Shown in pieces: positions 34,815-46,564 of a DNA stretch of 64,000 nucleotides. Position 1 is the stretch's first letter. Each line of letters opens with the position of its first letter. The stretch spans positions 11,894,136 to 11,958,135 of the forward strand of contig NC_044917.1 in NCBI RefSeq assembly GCF_003576645.1. Direction: 5' to 3'. The notes under the pieces are model-generated. The model had not been told where the DNA came from. It made no database searches and saw nothing but the letters and a program-made list of their open reading frames with translations. Position numbers and translations under genes: made by a program. Source of the stretch: Ipomoea triloba. Its lineage: Eukaryota > Streptophyta > Magnoliopsida > Solanales > Convolvulaceae.

Positions 34815-35977
34815 TTTACTCCACATTAAATAGTGAAAAGAATGTTAAACTATATTGTCACATTATATTGTGGTTTGGAGGGGTGTATGGGAACAGGTAG
34901 AAACAAAAATGTAGATTAAGGAGCAAGTAAGACATCAAGTCAATAATAATAAGGCGGCAGGGGGATTAATAGGTATCTTTAGGGTAGGAGGCCAAATTTA
35001 GCAAAATTGATGAGTATTAAGGAGATAAAAAGGGGATTTTTGCTCCCAAATTGGATGCCCATTTGTTGGATTACGTGCCAAAAACCAGACAGTGGTTGGA
35101 GGGTTTGGGCAAGTTTCAATCATACTATTTCAAGGTTACAAGATTTTCTCTCCAGGGGACCACTGTGTTGTACCTTGTGCTTTCAACCCATGTGCCATTT
35201 TTTGTACTACCATGACAATTTTCTATTTCGATATTATGACACCTCCAACAATAATAACTCCTCCCAACTCAAAAAAAAAAAAAAAAATTTATTTAAATAC
35301 AAATTTTGAAACTAAGAAGCACATATATTAGTCAAATTTTGAAAATGTTCATGATCCTTAGCACATTCACAATAGCTAGTTTTTAGTTGGTTTTTACAAA
35401 TTTTTTTGTTATGTGGGAGAGAGAAGGCAGAAGATAAGAGAAAACGCCAAGATCTCTTTGTAAAATTTTGGTTTTTTGTGGGATCCGCATGAGAGAGAAA
35501 CACCAACTGCAAGCGTAGTTGTGCTCGTTTTCGGCACAGGCACTGCACGCGCCTACTTGCACATTAACTGCTTAGCTTGTTTGTTAAAAACGATTATTAT
35601 TGAGATGCCATTATACATTCCATCTGCCATTAACTTCGAGTTTAAGCCCAAAGGAATTAGTTAAGTTTACTTCGTTCAAAATGATTTAGATTTGATTATG
35701 ATCCTGATGGACAAATTATATGTTTTGCTATAAACCTTCTTAGATAGGTGGCATGTCAGTGTCGTAGAGCGAGATACCCTCCCATCATCTGAGTAACTGA
35801 ACTTTAATGTATGAAAAATGACTTCAAATTCAGTAGACAAGAGATAGGCCCATTAACTTCGATGTTAAAAGTTTGAGTTTGACTTCTCACATAGTGTAAG
35901 TCTTCCTTCTATTCAATTCGATTTGCTTTAATTTTAATTACAACATTTTTACTCGTATAATTTTTACATTTAGGCAA
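34815..35977. other. Intergenic DNA with a possible Tourist-like MITE
   Basis: About 35355-35612 has AGCACATTCACAATAGC on the left and ATTATTGAGATGCC on the right, with a GC-rich interior reminiscent of the MITE at 2194-2577. This is weak. An A run sits at 35270-35287. No gene is seen. Confidence 0.35.
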
Positions 35978-36443
35978 AAGTTGGTGTGAGATCGCCTCAC
36001 GGATCTTTTTTCGTTAGGATCCGTGAGACGGGTATGATTAAAATGAACATGTAATACTTATACTGAAAAAAAGTAATATTAATCAAAGGTCAAGAGTTCG
36101 ATTATTGACTTTGGGTATGGAGCAACCTTAAATCTCCAAGTCAGTTGTCTCAGTGTCTACAATTGAACGAGTGGATTAGTTACTATGTCTGACGGTAAAA
36201 ACCCTGGGCTGCACCCACAAAAAATAATGAATAAAATGTTTGTTACTTAGGAGAAGTGTAATACTTTTGAAAAAATGTATTGACTAATATATTTCTATTT
36301 TGATTTAAAAGTAGTACATTTTTTCTCATAAGTATTACGCTTTCCCTATAAGTAACAAACATTTTATTCATTATTTGTATTACACTTTTCAGTATAAGTA
36401 TTACATTTTCATCTTGATTCGACCCATAAGAAAGTGGTTCTTA
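35978..36443. mobile_element. Foldback MITE of the 'gagac' family with a SINE fragment inside
   Basis: The left end has GTGTGAGATCGCCTCACGGA and GGATCCGTGAGACGGGT; AATACTTATACTGAAAAA on the left pairs with TTTTCAGTATAAGTATTAC on the right. The interior 36084-36232 is a SINE piece with a B box (AAGAGTTCGATTATTGAC) like that at 38011-38170. Confidence 0.65.
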
Positions 36444-36733
36444 CATTTAACATCAAAATTCATATTTGGTGGACATTTGATGAACAATTAATAATTAATT
36501 ATCACCCTAGATTAGTGTACAAATCCAGTAATGCAAATATTTTTCGTTTGAAAATTCAGAACAAATATTGTAATTAATAATGAATTCTAAAATATTTTGA
36601 CAGCTGCAGAATTTAAATTTAAATCTTTATTAGATTTTATTCCTTTTTCGGGGTGTCAAAAAGATGATAGGTTGGCTTTCTCATTTATGTACCACTTGAT
36701 GTGGACAGTGAGTTGTTGCTTTACAAAGACATT

Positions 36734-36759
36734 CAATAATAATAATAATAATAATAATA

Positions 36760-36791
<32 letters not shown>
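36734..36791. repeat. Palindromic microsatellite (AAT)n-(ATT)n
   Basis: About nine AAT units are followed directly by about nine ATT units, so the whole run is self-complementary. Confidence 0.95.
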
Positions 36792-36792
<1 letters not shown>

Positions 36793-36920
36793 AGAAAAAA
36801 TATAACTTAAAATCATTTTGGGTGAAGCGATTAGATTTTGCCTACTCAATCAATTCATTAGCGAACTTAAAATAGTAATGATATATTAGCTAACGGCATA
36901 ATGCCATATGAGTATTTGAT

Positions 36921-37503
36921 AAAATTTAAGGAAAAATGATAAAATAAGTCCTCAAACTTTATCTAAAAAGTTATTTAAGACCCTAAATTTGTTAAAGTGA
37001 CAATTAAATTTATCAACATTGTATTTTGGTGTAATGAAATCAAAAAATCAGTTAGTGACTTATTGTCACGGGTCACTAGAGTTTTGACCAACTCCGACAA
37101 TATTTTCGATAACAAAGTGACCGGCGACTGTAGAAATGGTGCTGGTGAATCAACGCCAGAGAAGACAACCACTGGGTCATCTTCTCAATATAAGAAGGCA
37201 ACCACTCCGGTGAAAAGGCAACCCAAATGGTTGTCTTCTCACTGGAGAAGGCAATTCAGTGGTTGCCTTTTCAGCCATTGATTATATTCATCGGCGATCG
37301 TAATGATCGCCGATCACTTTATTGTCGGAAATATAGCTGGAGTTGATCAGAATCCTAGTGACTTGTGATAGCAGGTCACTAATCAGTTTTTGGACTTCAT
37401 TACACCAAAAATAATCTTGTTGGGTTTAATTACTACTTTAAAAAGTTTAGGGACCTAATTAGGTAAAATTTGAGGCTTATTTTACTCTTTTCCCTAAAAT
37501 TTA
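36921..37503. mobile_element. Foldback MITE, about 580 bp
   Basis: Left phrases AAAATAAGTCCTCAAACTTT, TTTTGGTGTAATGAA and CTATTGTCACGGGTCACTAG-like sequence pair with right phrases AAATTTGAGGCTTATTTTAC, TTCATTACACCAAAA and TTGTGATAGCAGGTCACTAA. The central part has the GAGAAGACAACCACTGG and GGCAACC motifs in both orientations. Layout matches the element at 60745-61270. Confidence 0.8.
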
Positions 37504-38010
37504 TAATAAAAATTGTGGTCAATATAATAAAGCTGAATTGTAAAAAAGTTTTCCTTTTTTTTTTCCTCCCTGCAATGGCCTTATTATAATGCACCACCAC
37601 CATGTACAATATTATTATCAAAATTTTTCTTTTTATAATGGTGCTTCTTTATTTTTCAAAAAGGGAAAATTTATTTCAACTTTGGCAAATATCGTATTAT
37701 AAATTCTAAACTTGGCAATGCCAGAAGTCATCATTATAAAATTAAATTAAGCAATATACTTTATGCAAAGATGATTTTCATCCCTTCGTGGCCCTATTTA
37801 ATGCAGGGTGACATGCATGATGTGATATGATTTTAATAATGGTCATTGTTTATTTAGAAACATAAAAAAGAAAAAATTATTATTATTTATTGTTTCACCT
37901 TTACCAAATATTAAAACATATCACATACTCTAAATTAAATATTGCTTGAATTATTTTATCAAAAGAGTACTTTGTTCTAATTTGAAAACCTATAAACAAA
38001 ATGCCTAACC

Positions 38011-38170
38011 TCAACTTGGAGGGGTTTGGCTGAGTGAAAAGAAATTCATCCATCTTTAATCGAAGGTCAAGGATTCGATCCTTGGCTTTAGGTATTAAGC
38101 AGTCTTAAATTTTCATGCCGGCGGTATTAACCTTAGGCTACACCCTAAAATTTAATCTTTTTTTTTTTTC
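38011..38170 (+). mobile_element. tRNA-derived SINE ending in poly-T
   Basis: An A box (TGGCTGAGTGAA, 38027-38038) and a B box (GGATTCGATCC, 38071-38081) sit at tRNA-like spacing. The body ends CTACACCC then a T run at about 38158-38170. A poly-T tail is a feature of Au-type plant SINEs. A truncated relative lies at 36084-36232. Confidence 0.65.
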
Positions 38171-38255
38171 AAATACTATTTACTGAACCAGTGAGCTAAA
38201 CTCGTTATTCTAACCTATCAGTAAGAACTTCTCTAAAATTTGAAGAATATAAAAT

Positions 38256-38332
38256 GGGGGGGGGGGGGGGGGGNNNNNNNNNNNNNNNNNNNNNNNNNNN
38301 NNNNNNNNNNNGGGGGGGGGGGGGGGGGGGGG
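38256..38332. other. Assembly gap inside a poly-G run
   Basis: Unknown bases (38274-38311) are bordered on both sides by G runs of about 18-22 bases. The gap reflects an unresolved homopolymer. Confidence 0.95.
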
Positions 38333-38654
38333 GCTAGAATTTGCCATCCAAAAATTATTTTGTGAAGGGAGACATGGGGGGCTCAAAAGACCCTCTAGAT
38401 TCTATACATTTCTCTTAACTCTGAAACTAATCATTCAGTGAGCCCATTAACAGAGGACCCACAAGAATTTTGAATGGTCCAGATCAGTGTTTCAGTGGGC
38501 CAGGCCCGTAGGGTCATTAAAACCCACCACAGATCTTTATGATGCCAGCACTGCCCCCATGTCCCTCTGTATAAAATGGAAAAGAGCTATCCACCCACCA
38601 ATTGTTGTTATATTTTGTAATATGACCCACCTTACAAGATTGATCACTGATCTA

Positions 38655-39110
38655 AGAATGTGTTTGGTTTGAAGATGGAATCAAAATCAAAATAGGAATT
38701 AAATACTTGATAATTTGAATGAATTTTAATGAAAGTATTTTGCATGTTTGGTAGTAGGGTAAAATTGGAATTATTACCAATTTTGATGTTAGGTTATATA
38801 TGACTTTACAGAATAAATGTTTTAAAACTATAAAAACAAAAAATTAAGGCAATTGATCTTAAGAGTAGCGATGAAGTGAGTATGTAATGCAGTAATGAAT
38901 TGAAGTTGATGAAATGAGAAGGCGATGAAATGAGGGAGGTTGAAGCTGAATTAAAGGAATGATACTTGATTTAAAATATGTAATGAGTTTTGTAATTGTA
39001 GGGGTAATCAAATTCTATACCTTTATTTTAAAAAGTTGTCAATCAAACAATGTGTATAATTTTTATTCTCATTCCTTACCTTTAACTCCATGAACCAAAA
39101 ACACCCTAAA
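38655..39110. mobile_element. MITE-like element
   Basis: The left end AATGTGTTTGGTTTGAAG is matched by the reverse complement of the right end, CCATGAACCAAAAACACCCT. Internally GGAATTAAATACTTGATAA and TGGTAGTAGGG have partners near the right. It is non-coding. Confidence 0.5.
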
Positions 39111-39162
39111 TATTCATTTTTAGTATATTATTAAAGATTTATGTTTAAGGTACTACATGTCA

Positions 39163-39857
39163 TTAATATTTTGTTCCAAACCCTAATGCTGCCTCCCTTT
39201 TCTCTCTAAAACAAAACGCCTTTCTCTGTTGCTCAACTTCGGCTTCCACCGCCGGCCTCCGGCCGGAGCTCTAATAGAGCTTTGAGCCGGCGGTTTTGGT
39301 CACCTTCCATGTTTGCTCTCGCTCTTCTTCCGCCCCGACCACTGTCGCAGTTCCGTCCGCCTCCGACCACCGCCACAGATCTTCTTCTTCCATTTTCTCT
39401 CCCTTTGAATAAAATAATAGTAGGTAGGTATTGGGGTTTGTGTTGGTAGTCTTGAACTCCTAACCCTACTTTGACTTTACCCACTTTTTTTTTTTTTTTT
39501 CTATTATTGTGTTTTCCTTTCGTTAGTTTCACGAGCATTTTTCCTCTCTTTACTTTCACGAGCTTTTCATTTTCATTAGCATAAATCGTTTAGTTTGGTT
39601 TCGACAAGTGTTGATCTTATCCTGGGCGAGCAAAAAAGAATGATGACGAAGACCTAGATCTTTGAAGAAGCTTTAAGCTCCTTGAAGGAACATAGCTTCA
39701 TAGTTATGAAACAGTCTGCGATTCAAGTTTTCTATAGTATAATTAGAAAAGTTATTTCTATGTCTGACTGTAAGGAATGGTTTACCATTTCATTGATAAT
39801 TGATGTAAACGTTTTATGTTATGAATTAATGGAATAGCTACGTTTATCTTAAAAAAA
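39163..39857 (+). mobile_element. Retroposed insert with 16-bp target duplication (LINE-like or processed)
   Basis: AAGGTACTACATGTCA occurs at 39147-39162 and again at 39856-39871, bracketing the insert. The insert ends in a short A tract (39851-39857) immediately before the second copy, as produced by LINE-type target-primed insertion. The body starts like a transcript 5' UTR (AACCCTAATGCTGCCTCCC), then a GC-rich CCGCCGGCCTCCGGCCGG patch, then AT-rich 3' sequence ending CTACGTTTATCTT. No reverse transcriptase is present, so it is a 5'-deleted LINE, a SINE-like derivative or a gene retrocopy. Confidence 0.75.
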
Positions 39858-39974
39858 GGTACTACATGTCAATAGTTATATCATAAACCAACGTGATCCA
39901 AACACATTCATATTTTTACTCCTTATACATTTTTTCAACTTAAATTTATTTTATCATTTTCTTTTTATACAAAT

Positions 39975-40254
39975 AAGGATCTATTTGAAAATTTGGAAAA
40001 TGACTTCTCGAAGTTATTTTCCATAATTTCCCGTGTTTGGGTATGTATTCAATAAAAATAAAATCAAAGGAACATATTCATTATGGTCAATGGAAAAAAA
40101 AATTCAATTTGACAGAAAATGTTTTCTTAGATTTTTAGTCGGACGACATTTTTTAGATTCTTTATTTTCCTGTATTTATTTTCTCTTTTATATCTTTTCA
40201 AGCTAATTTTTGAATCATTATTATCACCACCACAAACCAGTCCACCACTTATTC

Positions 40255-40314
<60 letters not shown>

Positions 40315-40480
40315 GTTCATTTCCAGGAAAATGAAGGAAATAAAAAACAATAATTTCTTAACTTGTTTCCAAACATAAGAAGATAACTTTTACTTTCACC
40401 AAACATTAGAAAATTAAATTATTTTTTAAAAAATGATTCATTTTTTGAAAATCATTTTTCAAAAAATAATTTCTAGGTTT
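39975..40480. mobile_element. Dispersed repeat, second copy of the 9333-9790 family
   Basis: Shares ordered phrases with the copy at 9333-9790: ATTTTCCATAATTTCCCGTG, TTGGGTAT, ATTCATTATGGTCAATGG, TTTGACAGAAAATG and a (TTA)n run (40255-40312) followed by ATGTTCATTTCCAGGAAAATG. The ends look like TTTGAAAATTTGGAAAATGA against CATTTTTTGAAAATCATTTT. Confidence 0.65.
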
Positions 40481-41120
40481 CTGGCCTAACAGATCTTGAA
40501 ATTAATTCATAAAAAATATATCATTAAAAAAAATTCTAATTGAGATCTTTTAAATGACACTCATATTTATATATATTTAATTTTTTTAGTTTAATGTTTA
40601 TGCATATTAAGCTTTGTTTTTATGAACATATGGAAAACACATTATGAACCTACTATAAAATGATTGAAAATGCATATGATGTAAATTTAGTTTAGTGTTT
40701 ATAAACATGAAGGTTTAGGGTTATGCACATATAAAACAAATATTATGCATATAGTACATGATGAATGTTATTAAACATTATGCAGCTATAGTGTAATGTT
40801 TATGTACATTATGCTTTGTTTTTATGAACATATAGAAAGAACGTTATGAACCTACTATATATAGAATGAATGGAAATACATATGATGTACATTTAGTTTA
40901 GTGTTTATGAACATATAGAACAAATATTTTGAACATGATACATATATGATGAATGTTACTCCTTATTAAATATGATGTGCCAAAATAGATATGACGCACG
41001 TACTTTTAGTTTAGTGTTTATGGACATTAAGGTTTAGGCCTACAAAACCTAGGTGTATAAACATATAGAACAAATATTATGAGTATAGTACATGATGATG
41101 TTATTAAATATAATGCATTA

Positions 41121-41693
41121 TGACGGATTTCAAACACGCTTAACCACGCACGAAGTTGACATTAACCATTTAACCACACATTTCTCCATGATAAGTCATA
41201 ATGGCACGTCTCAAATCGAGTAGGGACTGAACACGGCCGGCACAAAGCCCAGTTGCGTAGCATACCTGACACCCTTTGGTCACAAAGCCCTACCATTCAA
41301 GACTGGATTTGGCTCTACCTCGCCATCGATTCAAACCTGTGACCTTGGCTCTAATACCAATTGATGGATTTCAGCGTTACACTATGCTTACTTCCTAGTA
41401 GGTCACCCATCTTGTAAGTCAAGCACGCTTAACTACTAAGCTTTTTGGTTATCTGGTTGCCATATCCTTCTTAAAACCAGGCCAATTGGTGATAAGTAGG
41501 TGTACAGTAACCATTTAACCACATTCCTCCATGGTAAGCCACAATACCACGTCTTAAATTGAGCAGGGGATGAACTCTACCGACCTGACCGACACAAACA
41601 ATCCACCTCCAAGCACCTACCGCAGCCTTTGATCACTAATAAACCCAGTTGTGCAGTATGCCGACTCGGTCCTTAGCCTCTGTGCCCATTACA
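41121..41693 (-). mobile_element. Cassandra-type TRIM retroelement
   Basis: Read on the minus strand: a 5' LTR (about 41693-41362) ending TTTCAGCG/ATCCATCA, then a primer binding site TTGGTATTAGAGCCAAGG (plus 41343-41360), a very short interior, and a 3' LTR (about 41300-41121) ending AATCCGTCA. Shared LTR phrases on the plus strand are GTAACCATTTAACCACA/TTAACCATTTAACCACA and CATAATGGCACGTCTCAAAT/CACAATACCACGTCTTAAAT. The LTR holds a 5S rRNA-like segment. There is no coding capacity. LTR divergence and a shortened 3' copy show age. Confidence 0.8.
41372..41453 (-). other. 5S rRNA-like segment in the Cassandra LTR
   Basis: On the minus strand it reads AGTTAAGCGTGCTTG, then GATGGGTGACCTACTAGGAA and AGTGTAACG, colinear with the 3' half of plant 5S rRNA, including the internal pol III promoter part. 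Several changes and the altered 5' half (GATAACCAAAAAGC) rule out a working 5S gene. Cassandra elements are known for carrying 5S sequence in their LTRs. Confidence 0.85.
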
Positions 41694-41760
41694 CTAGATG
41701 ACACATAATTAATATAAAACGACACCGTTTTAGACCAAAGTCCACTATGCAAGGTGAACT

Positions 41761-44325
41761 TTGATTCACGATATAATTTGTCACTACATGTCTATTTTTA
41801 CTTTTTAGTGTACCGCATATTAATATATTGTCTAAAATTGAATATTCAGTATGCTAAAAATGAACTTGTATTAGTAGTATACATGGTAATATACACCAAC
41901 GTCCACCCACCTATTTCTCAGTCATTACCCTACATAACCATATAGCCCAAAGTAAATAAATCTAACTTATTACCAAATTAATTTAAGCATATTTTTAACA
42001 CTGAACCTTATTATTTTTGATAAAGTTGTATAGGCATTCTGTTGGCCCACTTCACCAATATATATATATATATCGTAACAATGTCAATTGTTAAAAATAA
42101 AGAGTGATATGCACCATTTTTTTTTATTAGCAAAGGACATATTTACAATCAACATTATAAAATTTGAAGGCTGGATAAAACTTTATCATGTGTAATATAT
42201 TTCGTTGTACTATTATTTGTATTGAATTTAGTACGAATGAATGATGGAGACAACCTTATCAGTGTAGATAAATATTTTAACTTATTACTGTTACACATAT
42301 TTTGACATGTTTCAACTTATGACTTTTTTTTTATTTTTATTTTTTATTGGTTCAGGTTTTCTGACTTCATCGGTCTATATCTTGGATCCACAACTTTATA
42401 CTATATCAAAATATACACATTTACGCACACAGAGCCCCTCACAATTAAACTCAAATCTACAGATAGACCTTTTTTTTTTTTAAAAAAAGTTTCATGATAG
42501 ACCAGTCAATACTATTTTATATAATCTTTTATACCCATCAGATTATACAATCGGAAAATTGTTTGAAAAATTAAATTGAGTATTTTTTGTTGTTAGACCA
42601 CAAGATATTGTGAACAGATCTTAACCGTAGGAGACATCTTTAAACTCTTAATTTTGGAGATTGGTTTTATTATACGAGAGGGGATTGATCTCCCAATTTC
42701 TCTTAAGATATGTGAATGCATAGCCACTCATGCGAACTAAGATGGTTAATTAAATTTAGTATTAACCTATCAAAATTAGAATATTCAAATATAAAAAATA
42801 ATTATAAAAAAATAGAAATATATTTGTATTTTTATTTTCTACCTATAACCAATTTTCTTTATATATGTGTGCATTGGTAGAGGGGATGATGAACATGTGG
42901 GCCACACCACCTGAGCCAATATCTGGAGCTGATAAGGTATGGGGGCCCACAACTCCTGTTACCCAGCCCATATCCGTGTTAAGGAGCTTCACTCCAAAAT
43001 ATTAATTTTTTTTTAAAATAAATTTTTAATCAAGACATGCTATTAGCCATTTATTCAATGTGACAGAAGGGATCACAACATACAATCAATTTGAGAAAAG
43101 AAATTTTATTTCTTCTCAATCCATTCCTCCAACAATGTTGCAAATCGTACTGTTACATTCCCTATGTTATAGGTCACAAATAGGCCCTCTATTATATTCT
43201 TAATCAAATTCCAATAAAATTATAACACAATAACTGTTAACTCAATTTTTTTTTAGACTCGCCAGTGGCGCAGTCAGCCCTCCGGTTAGATATTAGTTTT
43301 CATATGTGCATAAGGTATTTTTTAGTAAATTGCGAGTTGCACAATTAGTCCACCAGATCTTAATTTTTATGTGCGCATAAGGGATCCATTCCAACACTAC
43401 TCACATTGCTGCCTCCCATCATAATCTTTAAGCTAGGCGATGAAACCAACTAAGCTAAGCCCCGAAGGCAACCGTTAAGGTGTTAACTATATATATATAT
43501 ATATGTGGATGCTAAAATCGAATTTATAACTTAAATATTTAAAACCAGATGTTTATATTGCTTGGCTATTTTACTAAAAGTAGTAAATACCTAGCTAACA
43601 AGAAATATCCAGGTTGATTTAAAGTTAAAATATTTACAAGATCCAATGTCTCGTCTAACTAAGCAATAACGGATCAAAGGTTATAACAAGAGGAGAGGGA
43701 AAGGGAAAGGGAAAGTGCCCGGTGATTTTTATTTTAAATTTATTATAGTTTTATAACCTAAATTATTTTTTGAGTAAAAGTTTTTACCATTAGTTATGCA
43801 CTAGATAGAACATATATGTAAGAAACACGTGAATCTGTAAAAGGTTACATGTGAATTGTCTATCATGCTGGGTTTAAACTCTTACAAATAAAGAAATTCT
43901 GAGTTGAAATGAGATATATATATATTTGGGTTAAATTACCATGCAAAAAAGAAGAGCAAATTTATAAAGTGAAATTGTGAAAATAAAGATGCTAAAGAAC
44001 TCCACAAACCATATATTTGTGTAAATTAAATGGAAAAATCAAATGATATTTCAGTCTCTTGCCTTCTCCAAACCTTAAAACCGGCAGGCATACTAATCAC
44101 ACAAGAAAATTAAGGAAAAAAAAAGGAATAAAAATCAGAGGGAATTAAGCAAGAAAGAAAGAAAAGAAAAGAAAAAGAAACAAAAATTAAAACTGAAATT
44201 TGAGAGAAAATAATTAATCAAACCTCACGTGTATGTTTAAACATCCAAACTACACAACATAAGTGGAGGGATTGATGAACAGCTTCATGAATTCCGATGA
44301 ATATCGTCTCATGACTCGGTGAATG
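41761..44325. other. 3' flank of the TCP gene and intergenic DNA
   Basis: AT-rich with no supportable gene. Short (TA)n runs lie at 42057-42073 and 43487-43503. A more GC-rich patch at 42880-42985 (GTGGGCCACACCACCTGAG) stands out and could be a conserved non-coding element. The TCP polyadenylation site should lie in the last few hundred bases. Confidence 0.45.
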
Positions 44326-45549
44326 TTAACTTGTGGTGTCGGGGCGATCATCCCCGCCGTGGTGTGAATGAGAGCCACTGGCCTGAGATTCAGATACGCC
44401 GCCGCCGCCGCCGCCGGAGCGATGATACGGGTTTAGCCCCGCAAACATGCCTAACTGCCCTTCTCCCAGCCCATTTCCGCCGCCGCCGCCGCCAATATTG
44501 GCGCCGAGTTGCTGACTTGGCAGCAGCGCCACCGGCGTGGGAAAATTCATAAAATGCAACCCACTAGACATCGTGCCTCTATACAAAGCCGCCGCGTTGT
44601 TACTAACGGACGGAAACGTCCATATTGGATCGCCGCCCGCCCCGCCCATTACGGGGTTTGTTGAATTAGTTACCATCCAGAAATTTGCCGGTACGGAAGC
44701 GTGGCTCGCGGGCATCGTCCCTGCGCTGGATTGCAGGAGATAACTCCCCATTTGGTGCTGTAAATCTTGCTCCGGCCGCCGTTTCCGCCCGATGCTCTCT
44801 TCCTCCTCCGCCGTCGGCTCCGTCAAATCGATCGAATTGTCGCGGAGCTCCGGCTTGGCGGCGGAGAGGTTCATACTAGGGTTATTGATGTTGATATTGG
44901 CCGCTTGGAAATTGAGGAGCGTGGTGGCGGAGTTATCCGCCGGCGATAACCCGATTCCGGCCGGGAAGAGGCTCCGCCGCTGCGAGAGGGAGAAGTTAGG
45001 GTTGAAATACTGAGATCGTAGCTGGGACGGCACGGACATGCTCGACCCGGAGCTCCGCAAGGAAATATTAAGCGACGTGAAATTGGCGGGAATCGTGCCG
45101 GTTCCCGTGGCGGCTATCACGGCCGGCTCGGCTTGCTGGAGCAGCCACTCGATGGTCTCCCCGTCGGACTTGTGGCCGAGCTCGCGGGTGAGCTGGAAAA
45201 CCCTGGCGGCGCAGAGCGCCGGCATGCGGATGCGCCGCCCCCGCCCGTCCACCTTCGTGTGCCTGTCCTTCGTCGACGTCCGCTTCGGCGGCGGCTTCTT
45301 CGACGGCTCCGCCGAAGCAGCGGCGGCGTTAGGGTTTGCTCCGCTAGTATCGACGGAGGAGGAGATTGCGAGAGAAGGATACGGGACGATGGCGGTGGTA
45401 GTGGTGGTGGTAGTGGCGGAGGACGAGCTGCTGGAGCATGCTTCGTCCTCTTTCTTCTCCAGCAATTGGAACGGAAAAGTCGGGCGGCGGTTATGGTGGT
45501 GGTGGTGGTGATGGTGGTGGTGGAGATGATCATCACCTCCTCGTTCCAT
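44326..45549 (-). CDS. TCP14-like: Class I TCP transcription factor, TCP14 type
   Basis: A single intronless frame of 407 residues. I start at ATG 45549 because the two codons before it, though open, begin with GTG. The N-terminus has a His run (about residues 8-19), then [16 protein letters not shown], close to TCP14, followed by Ser, Thr and Ala runs. The TCP domain lies at about 86-145: the basic part ([20 protein letters not shown]), helix I ([13 protein letters not shown]) and helix II ([18 protein letters not shown]). Class I character is seen in the basic region. The conserved extension [18 protein letters not shown] follows. FWMVTN and Gly-rich tracts mark the C-terminal half. Class I TCPs bind GTGGGNCC-type sites and promote growth, germination and defence signalling. 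Codon use is GC-rich compared with the surroundings, which is usual for this gene. Confidence 0.95.
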   Translation of the reverse strand: MERGGDDHLHHHHHHHHHHNRRPTFPFQLLEKKEDEACSSSSSSATTTTTTTAIVPYPSLAISSSVDTSGANPNAAAASAEPSKKPPPKRTSTKDRHTKVDGRGRRIRMPALCAARVFQLTRELGHKSDGETIEWLLQQAEPAVIAATGTGTIPANFTSLNISLRSSGSSMSVPSQLRSQYFNPNFSLSQRRSLFPAGIGLSPADNSATTLLNFQAANININNPSMNLSAAKPELRDNSIDLTEPTAEEEESIGRKRRPEQDLQHQMGSYLLQSSAGTMPASHASVPANFWMVTNSTNPVMGGAGGDPIWTFPSVSNNAAALYRGTMSSGLHFMNFPTPVALLPSQQLGANIGGGGGGNGLGEGQLGMFAGLNPYHRSGGGGGGVSESQASGSHSHHGGDDRPDTTS

Positions 45550-45559
45550 GATCACATGC

Positions 45560-46210
45560 GTGACAGAATAATAGATTTATATAAATCTAAACACTACTAC
45601 TCAAATGAAAAACCTTTTCTATTTCTCTTTCTCTTTCTCTTTTCTCTCTCAATATTTCATTTTTTTTTATTTAATTTAAAGATAGAAACAGCGACAAAAC
45701 CTTATTAAATTCTTGTGGGCTCTCTCTTCTCTCTCTCTCTCACTCTCTGGAGAATGGAATTATTATGAGAATACTCTCTTTTCCTTACTTGAGTTTAGCT
45801 TCTCTCTCTAAGGCTATATTGTGGTTGGTTCATTTGATGTATGTATGTATGTGTTGGATTGGCATTTGGCAATGAAGAGAGAGAGAGAGAGAGAGAGAGG
45901 ATAAGGGAAGAGGGAAAGCTTTAAGCAACAAAGATAATGAGTGGGAATTATTCATAGGGGATGAGAGCTTTAGAAAGCTAAAATTTTTAACAAAGGGGAA
46001 AAAGAAAATATATGCTTTTGTTGGCCTCTTTTCTATCTGTCTTTTGACAAATATTGATTGGAATGCGTCAAAAAGAGAGAGAGAAAATTTAAAATTTTAA
46101 AAAAAAAATATTGTGTGTATGCTGTGGTTTTGATTTTGATTTTGATGTTTCCCTTTGCTTTTTCCATTTTTGTTATTTTTATTCAGGATATACACACTAT
46201 TTATAGATTT
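45560..46210 (-). promoter_or_regulatory. TCP gene promoter and 5' UTR
   Basis: The minus strand is rich in GA repeats close to the gene: AGAGAAAGAGAAATAG-like sequence at 45617-45650 and GAGA runs at 45721-45745. A GA microsatellite on the plus strand lies at 45877-45899. A perfect TATA box (TATAAATA, minus strand, 46198-46205) could serve a long leader of about 600 bases. A nearer start cannot be excluded. Confidence 0.5.
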
Positions 46211-46564
46211 TAGAAAATTATTGGGATCATATATAGGAGGAGTTGACAGCTGAGGAAGTAACAAAAGACTCCTTATGAAACTGGGTCACAAACTCCTAAT
46301 AAGCATAATTGAGTGAGTTGGTAAAAATTATATACTCAACTCAAAATGATGTAAATTTAATTTTATATACATGTAACTCGAAATGAATTAAGTTCCATTC
46401 TAGCCGCTAATAGTTTTTTTTTTTTTTTTTTTTAGTACTATTAACCCACAAAGAATCAATGCCGCTATTAAGGTTTAAATTTGTGACCTTCCATTTGGGA
46501 GAACCACATTTATGTTACTTGACAATAAAGTCTTTGGTAGTCACTAATAATTAACCAATAAATT

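Larger units (their letters stand above)
40485..41760 (+). repeat. AT-rich dispersed repeat family interrupted by a TRIM
   Basis: From 40560 to 41115 the phrases ATTATGAACCTACTATA, CATATGATGTACATTTAGTT, TAGTGTTTATGAACATATAG and GAACAAATATTATGA recur several times in a loose tandem pattern. The same family appears inverted at 46565-47085 and 54905-55140. The right end, ACGACACCGTTTTAGACC and TCCACTATGCAAGGTGAA at 41720-41755, matches the inverted start near 46575-46625. Cassandra sequence at 41121-41693 splits this copy. Confidence 0.6.

Noticed and set aside
41372..41453. A functional 5S rRNA gene
   Set aside because: Only part matches 5S, several positions differ, and it lies in an LTR next to a primer binding site.
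45549..45555. Upstream start for the TCP protein (two extra residues)
   Set aside because: The upstream codon is GTG, not ATG; the first ATG in frame is at 45549.
45038..45708. Open frames of 139-191 codons opposite or out of frame with the TCP gene
   Set aside because: They are shadows of the GC-rich TCP coding sequence and show only low-complexity Arg, Val or Ser runs.
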